Shown here piece after piece: positions 47,111 through 58,360 of a DNA stretch of 64,000 bases (position 1 is its first letter; each line of letters begins with the position of its first letter). The position numbers and the translations under genes were made by a program. The notes below the pieces were generated by a model, which ran no database searches, was not told where the DNA came from, and saw nothing but the letters and a program-made list of their open reading frames with translations. Origin of the DNA: Myxococcales bacterium (GTDB lineage Bacteria; Myxococcota_A; Polyangia; Haliangiales; Haliangiaceae). The DNA lies in the NCBI GenBank assembly GCA_016706545.1, contig JADJJK010000026.1, positions 1 through 64,000 on the forward strand, in the 5' to 3' direction.

Positions 47111-47857
47111 CTAGACCTCCGCCGGCAGAGGCGGCAGGGGGAGCGGCATCAGCTCTGGCTTTCCGGCGGCGCGCGCCGCCAGCTCTGCGCCCAGGCGCAG
47201 GTAGTCATCCGCGATGCGGCCGGCGGCGACCTCATCGCTGGCGACAAACGCCTCCAAGAGCTCGCGGTGATGGCGGCGCACCGCCTCCTGGGGCGCCGCC
47301 AGGTTCGCCAGAAACGGCATGAACGAGCGCACGCCCTCGCGCACCGTGTTGATGAGCAGCAACATGACCTGATTGCCGGACAGCGAGGCCATCGCGACGT
47401 AGAAGTCGAAGTCCAGCTCGAACAGCTCATGGGCGGTGGTCGCGGCGTCGGCGCGGTCGGCGATGACCACCAGGCGCTGCAGCGAGTCCTTGGGGGCGCG
47501 GAGCGCCACGAGCTGCGCGATCTCGCGCCCGAACAGGCGGCGAAACTCCAGCAGATCGCGGATGAGATCCGGGTTGCCACCCGCCAGCGGCAGGAGGTGC
47601 TGCACGAGCTCGATGCCGCCGGTCTCCATGAAGTTCTGGACGCGCGTGCCATCGCCCTGGCGGATGCGCACAAGGCCCAGGTGCTCCAGCTTCTTTAGCG
47701 CCTCGCGCAACGACGCGCGGTTGACGCCGAGGCGCTTGGACAGCTCGCGCTCAGGCGGAAGCTTGGAGCCCGGTGGGTACTTTCCGTCGAGAATCAACCC
47801 GCGCAATTGCTCGGTGATCTCCTCGGCAACTCGCTGCTTCTCGACAGGCTTGAGCAC
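47111..47857 (-). CDS. FadR-subfamily GntR transcriptional regulator
   Basis: A 248-residue regulator. The GntR winged helix at residues 8-75 reads EEITEQLRGLILDGKYPPGS, KLPPERELSKRLGVNRASLR and EALKKLEHLGLVRIRQGDGT. The FCD ligand domain follows, with metal-binding residues carried by FELDFDFYVAMASLSGNQVM and HHRELLEAFVASDEVAAGRI. FCD regulators usually sense organic acids. Its place at the head of gatCAB, only 4 bp from gatC, is unusual, and whether it controls that essential operon is an inference. A divergent small gene begins 90 bp upstream. Confidence 0.93.
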   Translation of the reverse strand: MLKPVEKQRVAEEITEQLRGLILDGKYPPGSKLPPERELSKRLGVNRASLREALKKLEHLGLVRIRQGDGTRVQNFMETGGIELVQHLLPLAGGNPDLIRDLLEFRRLFGREIAQLVALRAPKDSLQRLVVIADRADAATTAHELFELDFDFYVAMASLSGNQVMLLLINTVREGVRSFMPFLANLAAPQEAVRRHHRELLEAFVASDEVAAGRIADDYLRLGAELAARAAGKPELMPLPLPPLPAEV

Positions 47858-47947
47858 GGCCGGCAGAGGTTAACCGAGCGCAGCGCCGAGCGAAAGAGGT
47901 CGGTCCACTTGAGGCGAGCGCTTCTTCCGTGGTACGTGCCAAGCTCC

Positions 47948-48235
47948 ATGTCGGCGCGACCCGACGCGATGCAACCCGTCCCGACGGTGACTGCGCTTGC
48001 CGGCGACTGCGAGCTGGCGATGTTCGAGGTGATGAGCCTCGAGGGTGATCTGCTCTGTGTCTGGACGCGATTCACGCTGGCGGTGGGAGAAGAGCTGCCC
48101 CTGCAGGTGGAGTCGATCGGTCGGACCATTGGCCGCGTGGTGGGTCACCAGACGCTGGATGGCGGACGGGTCGTGACGCAACTCCGGCTGCTCTCTGGCG
48201 CCCCGACGAGCGCGCCGGCTGCGGACCAGGGTTGA
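47948..48235 (+). CDS. Small protein of unknown function, possibly PilZ-like
   Basis: A 95-residue soluble protein. After a short disordered N-terminus it reads as a small beta-barrel (CELAMFEVMSLEGDLLCVWT, FTLAVGEELPLQVESIGRTI, VVGHQTLDGGRVVTQLRLL). The size and alternating pattern recall short PilZ-like domains, but the RxxxR and DxSxxG motifs that bind c-di-GMP are absent, so I do not assign it. It is divergent from the FadR-like gene and convergent with the DUF4388-J gene. Confidence 0.6.
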   Translation: MSARPDAMQPVPTVTALAGDCELAMFEVMSLEGDLLCVWTRFTLAVGEELPLQVESIGRTIGRVVGHQTLDGGRVVTQLRLLSGAPTSAPAADQG

Positions 48236-48256
48236 GCTGAACTCACGTCGCGGCAC

Positions 48257-48300
48257 GTCAGCGCTCCTCGCGACTAGTCAGCGCTCCTCGCGACGAGTCA
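48257..48300. repeat. 20-bp tandem repeat copying the end of the neighbouring gene
   Basis: gtcagcgctcctcgcgacta occurs at 48257-48276 and 48277-48296, and a third partial copy (gtcagcgcttctt) from 48297 covers the stop and last codons of the DUF4388-J gene. It looks like stepwise duplication of the gene's 3' end. Confidence 0.85.
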
Positions 48301-50175
48301 GCGCTTCTTGAGCACCGGACCGCGGCTTGGTTGCTCCCGCGACATCAGGACGCGGACCTCCGCGGCAGCCTCGGCGTGGCGGGGATCTTGGTCCAGCACC
48401 CAGCGGAAGTGCGTGAGCGCCTGCTGCGTGCGCCCGAGCACGCGCTCCAGCCGCCCATACCAGAAGCGCGGGGTCAGCGACTCCGGCGCCATGCGCGAGG
48501 CGCGCTCGAAGCCCTGGCGCGCCACCGCCGCGGCCTGCTCCTTGTTCGGCGCGACGCAGAACCGCACCCACGTCAGCATGGCAAGGTAGTCCCCTTCGTC
48601 TTTCTTCAGCTCGTAGGCGGCCTCGAACTCGCGGGCGGCCTCCTCGAGGTCGTCGCGCTTGATGGCGACCTGACCGCGGCGATAGCGCTCCTCGGCGGTG
48701 ATGGCGGCGGTGACGATGGCCTCGGTGGCTTGCCGTGACCCGCCACCTTGGACCTGCGCTTCATAGTCGCGCCGCCGCTGCGGGCTATTGAGCACGGCGT
48801 AGGCCTCGTTGAGGCGGGCCATGAGGCGCTGGGATTCGTCGGTGACCGGGAGGCCCACGGCCACCAGCAGGTCCGGGTGGATGCGGCGCACCAGGCCAAA
48901 GAAGGCGCTGCGAACCACCTCGATAGGAGCGTCCGGCTTGATGCCGAGCAGCAGGAAGTAGTCAGCGCCCTGATCGACGAGCGCGACCTTGGCCTTGATC
49001 AGCGACTGCAGCTCGCTGGCGGCCAGCGGGTTGCGCGCAGGCTGGCCCGCCGTCGGCACCCGGACGTCCGCCTTGGTCGGCGGCTGCGCTGGGGACACCG
49101 GCCGCGGTCTGGCGGCGACCGTGGGGACCGGGCCGGAGACGCGACGCGGCGGCGGCGGCGTGGTGGTGCGCGACGGATCTGGCGGGGTGGGCGTGCGCGA
49201 CGCTGCCGGGGTGGGCGTGGCGGGGCCGGGCGTCTCCGACGTGGCCGACGTCGTCGGGATCTGGGGAGAGGAGCGCCGGCCGGTGGGCGCCACGGTGCGC
49301 GCGGCGGCGGAGTGCAGCGGCGGCGGCGCAGAGGCGCGGGAGCCGCCGGTGGCGGGGGTGGGCGTGGCGGTGCGAGCCATCACCGCCTCCGACGTGTTGC
49401 CGGTGCGGGTGCGCGGAATCATCGGCGCGGACGGACGGATCGGCGGCGCCGACGCCTGGGCCTGCACATCCCCGATCGAGTCCGCCGCGCCGGTGCAGGC
49501 CAGCGAGTACACCACCGCCCGCACCAGCCGCTGATCCACGCCCTCGGCGGCGGCCTCTGCGGTCTGCAGGTTGGCGCCCTGGCGCAGGACGGTGAGGATC
49601 GAGCGCTCCTGCTCGGTGAACCCGAACTGGGCCAGCTCGGCCACCGCGTCATCGCGCAGGCGGAAGGAGGTGCCCAGGAGGCCCAGGTCCGAGGACAAGC
49701 GGTGCTCTGACAAGTTGAGCCGGGCGCCGAGATAGATGACCGCGCGGACGTCGACCGCGGCGTCGGGATGCCAGCCGGCGGTGACCGTGTCCGTGAGGAT
49801 GAACTCGCCGCGCTCGAGCGCGAAGGTGCGCGCCGCGCGGTGCGCGGTGGCGCGGCGGCGCAGCCTCGCCACCTGGTCCGGGGTCAACCGTCCGACCTCG
49901 ACGACGACATCCGTGCCATCATCATGGCTCTGCCGGCGGGAGATCTCCTGCACCTGGCCCGAAGACAGGAGGCCCGCGGTGAGGGCGACGCGCGCCACCG
50001 CGTCCGCCGGCAGCGGCGAGTACGCCCCGACGACGGCGCCCTGCGAGAACACGATCGCGTACTCACGCTGATCGCTGACCACCGTGAGCTGGCCGCTCAT
50101 CGAGCGCAGCCCGACAGCGGCCAGGGTGCGGCCCCACGGTCGATCCGTGACCGCACCTCGCGCCAGCTCAGCCAT
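48298..50175 (-). CDS. DUF4388 (PATAN-like) domain protein fused to a J domain and TPR tail
   Basis: A 625-residue cytoplasmic protein. Residues 10-190 form a DUF4388/PATAN-type domain as found in myxobacterial signalling and gliding proteins (GRTLAAVGLRSMSGQLTVVS, ERGEFILTDTVTAGWHPDAA). A Pro/Thr/Arg-rich linker spans about 230-390. A divergent J domain lies at 400-470 with LLGIKPDAPIEVVRSAFFGL, the HPD tripeptide in RRIHPDLLV and LNEAYAVLNSPQRRRDYEAQ. The end is TPR-like (YRRGQVAIKRDDLEEAAREF, ALTHFRWVLDQDPRHAEAA). The HPD implies Hsp70 recruitment. A tiny membrane protein gene precedes it by 15 bp, and the PP2C gene is divergent, pointing to a signalling locus. Confidence 0.88.
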   Translation of the reverse strand: MAELARGAVTDRPWGRTLAAVGLRSMSGQLTVVSDQREYAIVFSQGAVVGAYSPLPADAVARVALTAGLLSSGQVQEISRRQSHDDGTDVVVEVGRLTPDQVARLRRRATAHRAARTFALERGEFILTDTVTAGWHPDAAVDVRAVIYLGARLNLSEHRLSSDLGLLGTSFRLRDDAVAELAQFGFTEQERSILTVLRQGANLQTAEAAAEGVDQRLVRAVVYSLACTGAADSIGDVQAQASAPPIRPSAPMIPRTRTGNTSEAVMARTATPTPATGGSRASAPPPLHSAAARTVAPTGRRSSPQIPTTSATSETPGPATPTPAASRTPTPPDPSRTTTPPPPRRVSGPVPTVAARPRPVSPAQPPTKADVRVPTAGQPARNPLAASELQSLIKAKVALVDQGADYFLLLGIKPDAPIEVVRSAFFGLVRRIHPDLLVAVGLPVTDESQRLMARLNEAYAVLNSPQRRRDYEAQVQGGGSRQATEAIVTAAITAEERYRRGQVAIKRDDLEEAAREFEAAYELKKDEGDYLAMLTWVRFCVAPNKEQAAAVARQGFERASRMAPESLTPRFWYGRLERVLGRTQQALTHFRWVLDQDPRHAEAAAEVRVLMSREQPSRGPVLKKR

Positions 50176-50190
50176 CCGTCCTCGAGTTCC

Positions 50191-50328
50191 TCATCGCCGC
50201 CGCCCCCACCCTCCAGCAACTCGACGCAGCACAAACCCCACCGCCGCCAGCGCGATCAGCCCCACGGCTGCCGCGACCAACGTCGGATTGCCCTCAGCGT
50301 ATCCCCACCATGCTGCGACTGCCTGCAT
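50191..50328 (-). CDS. 45-residue single-pass membrane protein
   Basis: A small frame reading MQAVAAWWGYAEGNP, then one hydrophobic helix (TLVAAAVGLIALAAVGFVLR) and a basic tail (RVAGGWGRRR), so an N-out, C-in membrane peptide is predicted by the positive-inside rule. It ends 15 bp before the start of the DUF4388-J gene on the same strand. Only a weak aggaa precedes the ATG. The hydrophobic-then-basic layout and its position argue for a real gene; there is no family match I can name. Confidence 0.55.
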   Translation of the reverse strand: MQAVAAWWGYAEGNPTLVAAAVGLIALAAVGFVLRRVAGGWGRRR

Positions 50329-50438
50329 CTTGTTCCTAGGATCCTTGGCATGACCGCCTTGGTCAATACATCCTCTCTCGCGAAATCGGGAGTGACCATA
50401 GCTGACCGACCGGTCCCTGGGGTAGACTCAGGGTAGCG

Positions 50439-51229
<791 letters not shown>

Positions 51230-51233
<4 letters not shown>

Positions 51234-51619
51234 AGCGGCGCTCGCTCGCTGGCGCCGCCTTGGCCTTGGCCTTGGCCCTGGCCCTGGCCGCGGTCGGCTG
51301 CGCGAAGAAGAAGCAGGAACCAGCGCCCGCACCTGCGAGCTCGGCCCTGACCCTCACCGAGATCGAGCTGACGCGCGGCAAGGAAGCCTGCGCCGCTTAC
51401 CAGCAGCAAGCCTGCGAAGCGGCCAAGCGCCACCCGGAGCGCCCAGAGCTCGCCGAGGCGTGCCGGCTCGCGCCAGCGCTCGAGGACGCCATGAAGACGG
51501 CGCTGGAGATCGCGCAGTATCCAGAGTCCACGCGGCGCGATGTGCTGCAAGCGCAAGACTCCCTGCGCAAGACGATGAAGCACTGCCTCGAGGGCGTCGC
51601 CAAGCTCGCCGGGCAGTAG
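51230..51619 (+). CDS. Small helical lipoprotein coupled to the phosphatase gene
   Basis: A 129-residue lipoprotein. The signal peptide is a striking (AL)n run coded by a 6-bp ggccct/ggcctt tandem repeat (about 51255-51290) and ends in the lipobox AVGC (Cys about residue 24). The mature part is Lys/Pro then all-helical with four further cysteines (EACAAYQQQACEAAKRH, LAEACRLAP, KHCLEGVA) that could form two disulfides. No family is recognised. The ATGA overlap with the PP2C stop suggests that both proteins are made together, though one is cytosolic and one exported. Confidence 0.8.
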
Positions 51620-51673
51620 CTTCGGTCGCCCTCAGCATGCGGGTGCGACGGCGCCCAGACGCGCGCGACGGCG

Positions 51674-52633
51674 CTACTTGATGGGCTGGCTCTGGCCGGC
51701 CCACACCACCGCGCGCGCGAGCGAAGTCCCCGCGGGCACGCGCGCGCCGGCGCCGACCACCGCGTAGGGGCCAACTTGGGCGCCCTCCTCGATGGTGGCG
51801 CCTGGCCCCACCCACAGCGGCTCGCGGAGCGCCGCGCTGGGATGCACGCGCGCGGTCGGATCGACCCCGGTGAGCTTGCCGGGCGGATAGCGGAGCGGCG
51901 CGCCGTCGAGCAGCGCCCAGTTGGAGGCCAGGTAGCGCTCCGGCGTGGAGTGCTCGGCGAAGGTGACCGCGGGCGTCTCCCACGCCACCACCTGACCGCC
52001 GGCGCGCAGCCACGGCAGATAGCCCTGACGCACCATGCAGGCCTCCCCGTCGGGGAGGCGCGCCACCACCCGAGGCCGGGTGACATGAACGCCGCAGAAC
52101 ATGTGCTGGCCCTGGCCCAGGATGTCGGTCACCCGAGGCGCCCGGCCCTCCCCCTGCTCGCGGAGCTCCACCGCGCCCCACGCGACGGCGTCTGGATCGC
52201 GGCGCACCACCATCATGCCCAGGACCTCTTCGGAGGGGCTGGCGGCGACCGCGCGGTGATACGCCGCCAGCAGCGCCGTCAGGTCGAGATCGAAGATGAG
52301 CTTGCCGTTGAGCGACAAGAACGGCTCATCGCGACCGTGCGGATCCAGGAGCGACAGCGCGTGCCGGAGCCCCCCGCCGGTGCCCAGCAGCGCGTCTTCC
52401 TGCACGTACTGGATCCGAGCGCCGAGGCGCGCGCCGTCGCCGAGCTCCTGACGGATGATCTCGCCGCGGTGGTGCGTGTTGATGACCAGCTCGGTGATGC
52501 CGTGGCCCACCAGGTTGGCGATGCCATACTCGAGGATGGGACGGCCACACACCGGGAACATCGGCTTGGGGCGCAGCTCCCCCAGCTCGCCGAGCCGGGT
52601 GCCAAGCCCGGCGCATAGCAGCATGGCCTTCAT
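51674..52633 (-). CDS. NDP-sugar nucleotidyltransferase with left-handed beta-helix tail
   Basis: A 319-residue enzyme of the mannose-1-phosphate guanylyltransferase / glucose-1-phosphate thymidylyltransferase type. It shows the nucleotide signature MLLCAGLGTRLGEL with RPKPMFPVCGRPILEY, the metal-binding region LSLNGKLIFDLDLTALLAAY and sugar-site sequence GVHVTRPRV. The C-terminal 60 residues give hexapeptide-like turns (VHPSAALREPLWVGPGATIE, EGAQVGPYAVVGAGARVPAG), which often mediate oligomer formation. In the usual LxGD aspartate motif this protein reads LNGK, a deviation worth noting. It overlaps the upstream GNAT gene by 4 bp. Confidence 0.9.
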   Translation of the reverse strand: MKAMLLCAGLGTRLGELGELRPKPMFPVCGRPILEYGIANLVGHGITELVINTHHRGEIIRQELGDGARLGARIQYVQEDALLGTGGGLRHALSLLDPHGRDEPFLSLNGKLIFDLDLTALLAAYHRAVAASPSEEVLGMMVVRRDPDAVAWGAVELREQGEGRAPRVTDILGQGQHMFCGVHVTRPRVVARLPDGEACMVRQGYLPWLRAGGQVVAWETPAVTFAEHSTPERYLASNWALLDGAPLRYPPGKLTGVDPTARVHPSAALREPLWVGPGATIEEGAQVGPYAVVGAGARVPAGTSLARAVVWAGQSQPIK

Positions 52634-53523
52634 ACCAGCGCCTTTCGCATGGGCAGGAAGATACGTCGTCCCACGACGCCGCACGACGCCTGATAGAACC
52701 CTTCCGGCCCGACCCAGGAGATCTCCGCTTGCGGGGCGACCTGCGCCACATCGACCAGGCAGGCCAGCAGCAGCGCTTGCCCCAGGCGTTGACCACGGTG
52801 GGCAGGCCAGGTCCCCGCCGGGCCAAACCAGCCGAGGCCGGAGTTGTTGCCATCGTGCGCGGCGAAGGCGCAGAGCTGGCCGTCTCGCTCGGCCACATGC
52901 ACCCCCGGCTGCGGCAAGGCCAGCGCGCGGGCGACCTCGAACGGCCAGGCGCCGCCAAACTGGCCGGCGATGGCGGACAGGAGCTGAGGCTCCTCGCCGG
53001 TGGCGCGGCGCACCTGATAGCCCAGGGCCGCCGCCGCACCAGCGCACGCCGCGGCGCGCTCCGGCGTCACCAGGGGGTTGTCGCGCAGCGCCACCAGCAG
53101 GTTCGCGCGCGGGGCTCCGGCGACGAAGCCGCGACGGCGGAGCCAGGACAGGGTCTCCTGGTTGCGCTCGTCGACGCCGGGGGCCAGGTAGTTGCCGGGC
53201 TGATCGAGCGCAGACAGCGAGGCGCACCCGGCCGCCCTCGCGATCTCTTCGCACGCCGCCAGGAGCCGACTGCCGACGCCGCGCCCGCGGCGCGCCGGGT
53301 CCACCGCCAGCACGCGCACCCACGTGCCGGCGCTGCACGCCACGCCCACCAAGGCGCCAGCTTCGCGCGCAGCCAGCGGCCGCGGGGCCGGCCCCGGCGC
53401 GGGCCCCGCACCAAAGAGCTTCTCTTGCGCCACCTGTCCGGCGCGATCAAAGGCGCAGGCGCGCTCCAGCAGCGCCGCTGCCTGGACGAGTTCGGCGCCA
53501 CGAAGCGGCGAGATCTCCAGCAC
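52630..53523 (-). CDS. GNAT-family N-acetyltransferase (two-domain)
   Basis: A 297-residue protein. The N-terminal GNAT domain shows the acetyl-CoA loop DPARRGRGVGSRLLAACEEI (about residues 75-95) and a following GCASLSALDQPGNYLAPGVD. The second half has GAWPFEVARALA and HDGNNSGLGWFGPAG and looks like a second, degenerate GNAT repeat with HRGQRLGQALLLACL. The start is taken at GTG 53523, where the domain begins (LEISPLRGAELVQAAALLER). It overlaps the nucleotidyltransferase by ATGA, so the two may act on one sugar or amino-sugar substrate; the acceptor is unknown. Confidence 0.88.
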   Translation of the reverse strand: MLEISPLRGAELVQAAALLERACAFDRAGQVAQEKLFGAGPAPGPAPRPLAAREAGALVGVACSAGTWVRVLAVDPARRGRGVGSRLLAACEEIARAAGCASLSALDQPGNYLAPGVDERNQETLSWLRRRGFVAGAPRANLLVALRDNPLVTPERAAACAGAAAALGYQVRRATGEEPQLLSAIAGQFGGAWPFEVARALALPQPGVHVAERDGQLCAFAAHDGNNSGLGWFGPAGTWPAHRGQRLGQALLLACLVDVAQVAPQAEISWVGPEGFYQASCGVVGRRIFLPMRKALV

Positions 53524-53617
53524 GAAGACAAGTGTGCGCCAGCGGAGCGCCCGTTCAAATCCGCCGTGCGTACAGAAAAGACGACTTCTGGCACACCTTG
53601 GTCTACGATGCCGCGCT

Positions 53618-54241
53618 GTGCGGCTTGCTCTCACCCTCGCCAGCGAATCCGATTGGATCAAGGTATTCGATCCGCGAGACTGGACCGTGTTTGTCGCCGG
53701 CAGCGAGACCGCCAGGCCCAACGAGACGGTGCGCCTCGATCTGCAGGTCGGCGATTGGTCGGTGACCTTGCGCGGCCTGGTGGTCACCATGCGCAGCGAT
53801 CCTGATGGCATCGTGGTGGCGCTGGGGCCGGCCGAGCGCGACAAGATCAACTACCTCAACGGCTTCGTGCGCGGCGGCCTGCTGAACCTCCGCACCAGGC
53901 GGCGGCTGCTCGTGCGCCTGCCGGTGACGTACGGCGCGGTGGATGGCCCGGCCAAGACCTTCACCAAGGATATCAACGAGGAAGGCGCCTTCCTGCTCAC
54001 CGAGCGCCCGCTCCCGGAGACCTCGCAGCTCCACATGCTGTTCTCCATCCCGGGGCGCAACGAGCCGCTGTCGCTGCGCGGCACGGTGTCTCACGTGATC
54101 TTGCCCGACGACGACATGCCCGCTGGTATGGGGGTCTTGTTCTTGCTGGACGAGGCGCAAAAGCTGAGCGTCCGCGACCTGATCGGCGAGCTCGCGGCCG
54201 CGCTCGACGCCGGCACGCTGCCCTCCGCGTCCACCGAGTGA
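53618..54241 (+). CDS. PilZ-domain protein
   Basis: A 207-residue protein. The C-terminal half is a PilZ domain (RRRLLVRLPVTYGAVDGPAK, TFTKDINEEGAFLLTERPLP, GMGVLFLLDEAQKLSVRDLI). The RxxxR motif is kept as RRLLVR, while the second motif (D/NxSxxG) reads DINEEG, so Ser is replaced by Glu and c-di-GMP affinity may be altered. The first 90 residues form a beta-rich N-terminal module (WTVFVAGSETARPNETVRLD, VTLRGLVVTMRSDPDGIVVA). The start is GTG at 53618. It is divergent from the GNAT gene and convergent with the nuclease-like gene. Confidence 0.88.
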   Translation: MRLALTLASESDWIKVFDPRDWTVFVAGSETARPNETVRLDLQVGDWSVTLRGLVVTMRSDPDGIVVALGPAERDKINYLNGFVRGGLLNLRTRRRLLVRLPVTYGAVDGPAKTFTKDINEEGAFLLTERPLPETSQLHMLFSIPGRNEPLSLRGTVSHVILPDDDMPAGMGVLFLLDEAQKLSVRDLIGELAAALDAGTLPSASTE

Positions 54242-54286
54242 CCGAGCGGCCGCGCGGCGGCGCCGCGACGGTGCCCTTGGGAGCTT

Positions 54287-55297
54287 CTAGAAGAGCGGCA
54301 TCTGCAGCGGCGGCCCAAGCACGGCGGCGCGCGGCCCCAGGTGCGCCGCGATCTCGGCGGCGTGACGCCCGGTGACGTAGATCTCGCGGGCGCAGGTGGC
54401 CTCGATCCAGGACAAAAGCTGCGCCCGATCTGCGCAGCTCGACCAGACAAAGCTCTCATCCACCGCGGCCCGCGCCCGCGCGGCCTCGTCGACGGCGTCG
54501 CCGCTGACCCAGGCGGTGGCGAGCCGCGCGGCGCCGAGCCGCCGAGCGATGCTGGCGCGCATCTCGGTGGTGGCCAGCACCACCGCCGGACGATCGCGCG
54601 CCAGGTTGCGCAGCTCGGGCACCGACGGGACGGCGCCGCGGGCGCGACGCGCCAGGTTGCGCAGGGCCGGCGGGGCGCACACCGCGAGGCCGGCCGCGTC
54701 CAGGAGCACCGCCATCTCCAGCGCTCGGAGCTCGGTGGACACCAGCACCAGGACCGAGCCGCGCGCGGCCTGCTCCTGCACCCAGGAGATCAGCCGCGGC
54801 GCCACGGTGGCGGGATCGGGGAACACGTGCTCGACGAGGCCATAGGGCGCCGCCACCACCACGCAATCGGCGGCGCGGACCTCCCCTGGCTCGACGGTGC
54901 CAAACGAGCGGGTGCTGACCGCGCCCGCGTACAGCGTGGCGCGCCCCTCCGCCTCCACCCGCAGCGCCGCCGCGCCAAGCCCGGCGCCGCTGGGCAAGAG
55001 CTCGAGCTGGAGCTGCCCCAGCGAGAAGCGCCGGCGCAGCGGCACGCCGAGGTGCCCTGGGCCGGTCGCGCCCAGCATCGCCAGCGTGGCCGGCGTGGCG
55101 ATGAGCTGGCCGTGGCCGGCGCGACCCACGCGGCCGTACGCGGACGCAAAGCACACGTCGCGACGCCGGCGAGCGTCACACCAGATGGGCGTGCCGGTGA
55201 GCTGAACGCCGTCGCGCCACACCGCGCCTGCCTCTCGGCCGCGGCCTGAACGCGAGCGACCGGGCCCCGCGGCGCGCTTGGAAGAAGCCTGACTCAT
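54287..55297 (-). CDS. Metal-ligand-less metallo-beta-lactamase-fold nuclease homologue
   Basis: A 336-residue protein that tracks the Lhr/ligase-associated exonuclease (beta-CASP-like MBL) fold from end to end: GTPIWCDARRRRDVCFASAYG, GHGQLIATPATLAML, LGQLQLELLPSGAGLGAAAL, ATLYAGAV, AAPYGLVEHVFPD and IYVTGRHAAEIAAHLG. At every metal-binding place the ligands are gone. HxHxDH is SAYGRV, PAGHxLGSA is PSGAGLGAA, YxGD is YAGA and the ExTFG site is AAPYG. It should not hydrolyse anything by the MBL mechanism and is best viewed as a pseudoenzyme. The N-terminal 35 residues are basic. No ligase or Lhr gene is adjacent. It is divergent from the PBP1A gene, 77 bp apart. Confidence 0.72.
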   Translation of the reverse strand: MSQASSKRAAGPGRSRSGRGREAGAVWRDGVQLTGTPIWCDARRRRDVCFASAYGRVGRAGHGQLIATPATLAMLGATGPGHLGVPLRRRFSLGQLQLELLPSGAGLGAAALRVEAEGRATLYAGAVSTRSFGTVEPGEVRAADCVVVAAPYGLVEHVFPDPATVAPRLISWVQEQAARGSVLVLVSTELRALEMAVLLDAAGLAVCAPPALRNLARRARGAVPSVPELRNLARDRPAVVLATTEMRASIARRLGAARLATAWVSGDAVDEAARARAAVDESFVWSSCADRAQLLSWIEATCAREIYVTGRHAAEIAAHLGPRAAVLGPPLQMPLF

Positions 55298-55374
55298 GCG
55301 CTGGACGCTTCTAGCATTCCTGCGCCCACCTCGCGACCCGCCGCCGCGCGCCAACTTCGCTATGCTACCGCGTG

Positions 55375-57622
<2,248 letters not shown>

Positions 57623-57754
57623 AGAGGTCTAGAGAGTTCTGGCCCGTACGCTACCCCCCACACCTGAGGCCAGACCGCCAGCCTGTCGTTCCGTTGCGAG
57701 GTTTCCGGCACAACCGCTAGGCGCCTGCAACCGGGGTGGTATGATGCGCACCTC

Positions 57755-58360
57755 ATGTTTGGCATGGGCGGCACCGAGATCCTTGTGATCTTGATCGTCG
57801 CGCTTCTGTTCCTTGGCCCCGACAAACTTCCGGAGGCGGCCAAGTCGATCAGCAAGGGCATTCGAGACCTGCGCAAACAGACGCGCGAGTTTCAGGACAC
57901 CATCGAGGCCGATGAGCGCATCGGCGGCGCGATCCGGGACATCAAGAGCGCGCTCAACGGAGAAGACCCGCGCCCCCGACCGCGCCCGCCGCGCCCACAG
58001 GCGGCATCGGCCGCGGCGATCGAAGCGGCGAGCGCTGCGGCGAACGCCACGGCAGCAGGCGGCGCGGTTGCCGCCGTGGCCGGCGAGCCTGGCGCGGCCG
58101 GCGAGGCCCAAGCCGGCGAGGCCCAGGCCGGCAACGCCGCAGAACCTCTGAGCGAAGTGGGAGAGGCGAGCGCGGCGGCCGGGCCGCGGGTGACCTTGCC
58201 GCCGATGGCAGGCGAGCGCCATGACGCCCATGACGCCCCCCATGACGCCCATGACGCCCATGACGAAGCCGCTGAGCTGGCGGCCATGATCAAGCCCGCC
58301 GACGGCGCCATCGCCAAGGGCTCCACCAATGACTCCGGCAGCCCCGGCGACCATGGCTGA
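57755..58360 (+). CDS. tatB: Sec-independent translocase TatA/TatB-type protein with His/Asp repeat tail
   Basis: A 201-residue protein with the TatA/B layout: a short N-terminal membrane helix with the hinge FLGPDKLPEAA (MFGMGGTEILVILIVALLFL), an amphipathic helix (SISKGIRDLRKQTREFQDTI) and a long tail. The length and the Glu-Pro region favour TatB over TatA. The Ala-rich tail is unusual because it ends in HDAHDAPHDAHDAHDE, produced by a 9-bp catgacgcc tandem repeat (about 58219-58266); it could bind metal. tatC overlaps its end, so the pair forms a receptor complex for twin-arginine substrates such as the Cys-rich copper protein of this window. A separate tatA must lie elsewhere. Confidence 0.93.
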   Translation: MFGMGGTEILVILIVALLFLGPDKLPEAAKSISKGIRDLRKQTREFQDTIEADERIGGAIRDIKSALNGEDPRPRPRPPRPQAASAAAIEAASAAANATAAGGAVAAVAGEPGAAGEAQAGEAQAGNAAEPLSEVGEASAAAGPRVTLPPMAGERHDAHDAPHDAHDAHDEAAELAAMIKPADGAIAKGSTNDSGSPGDHG

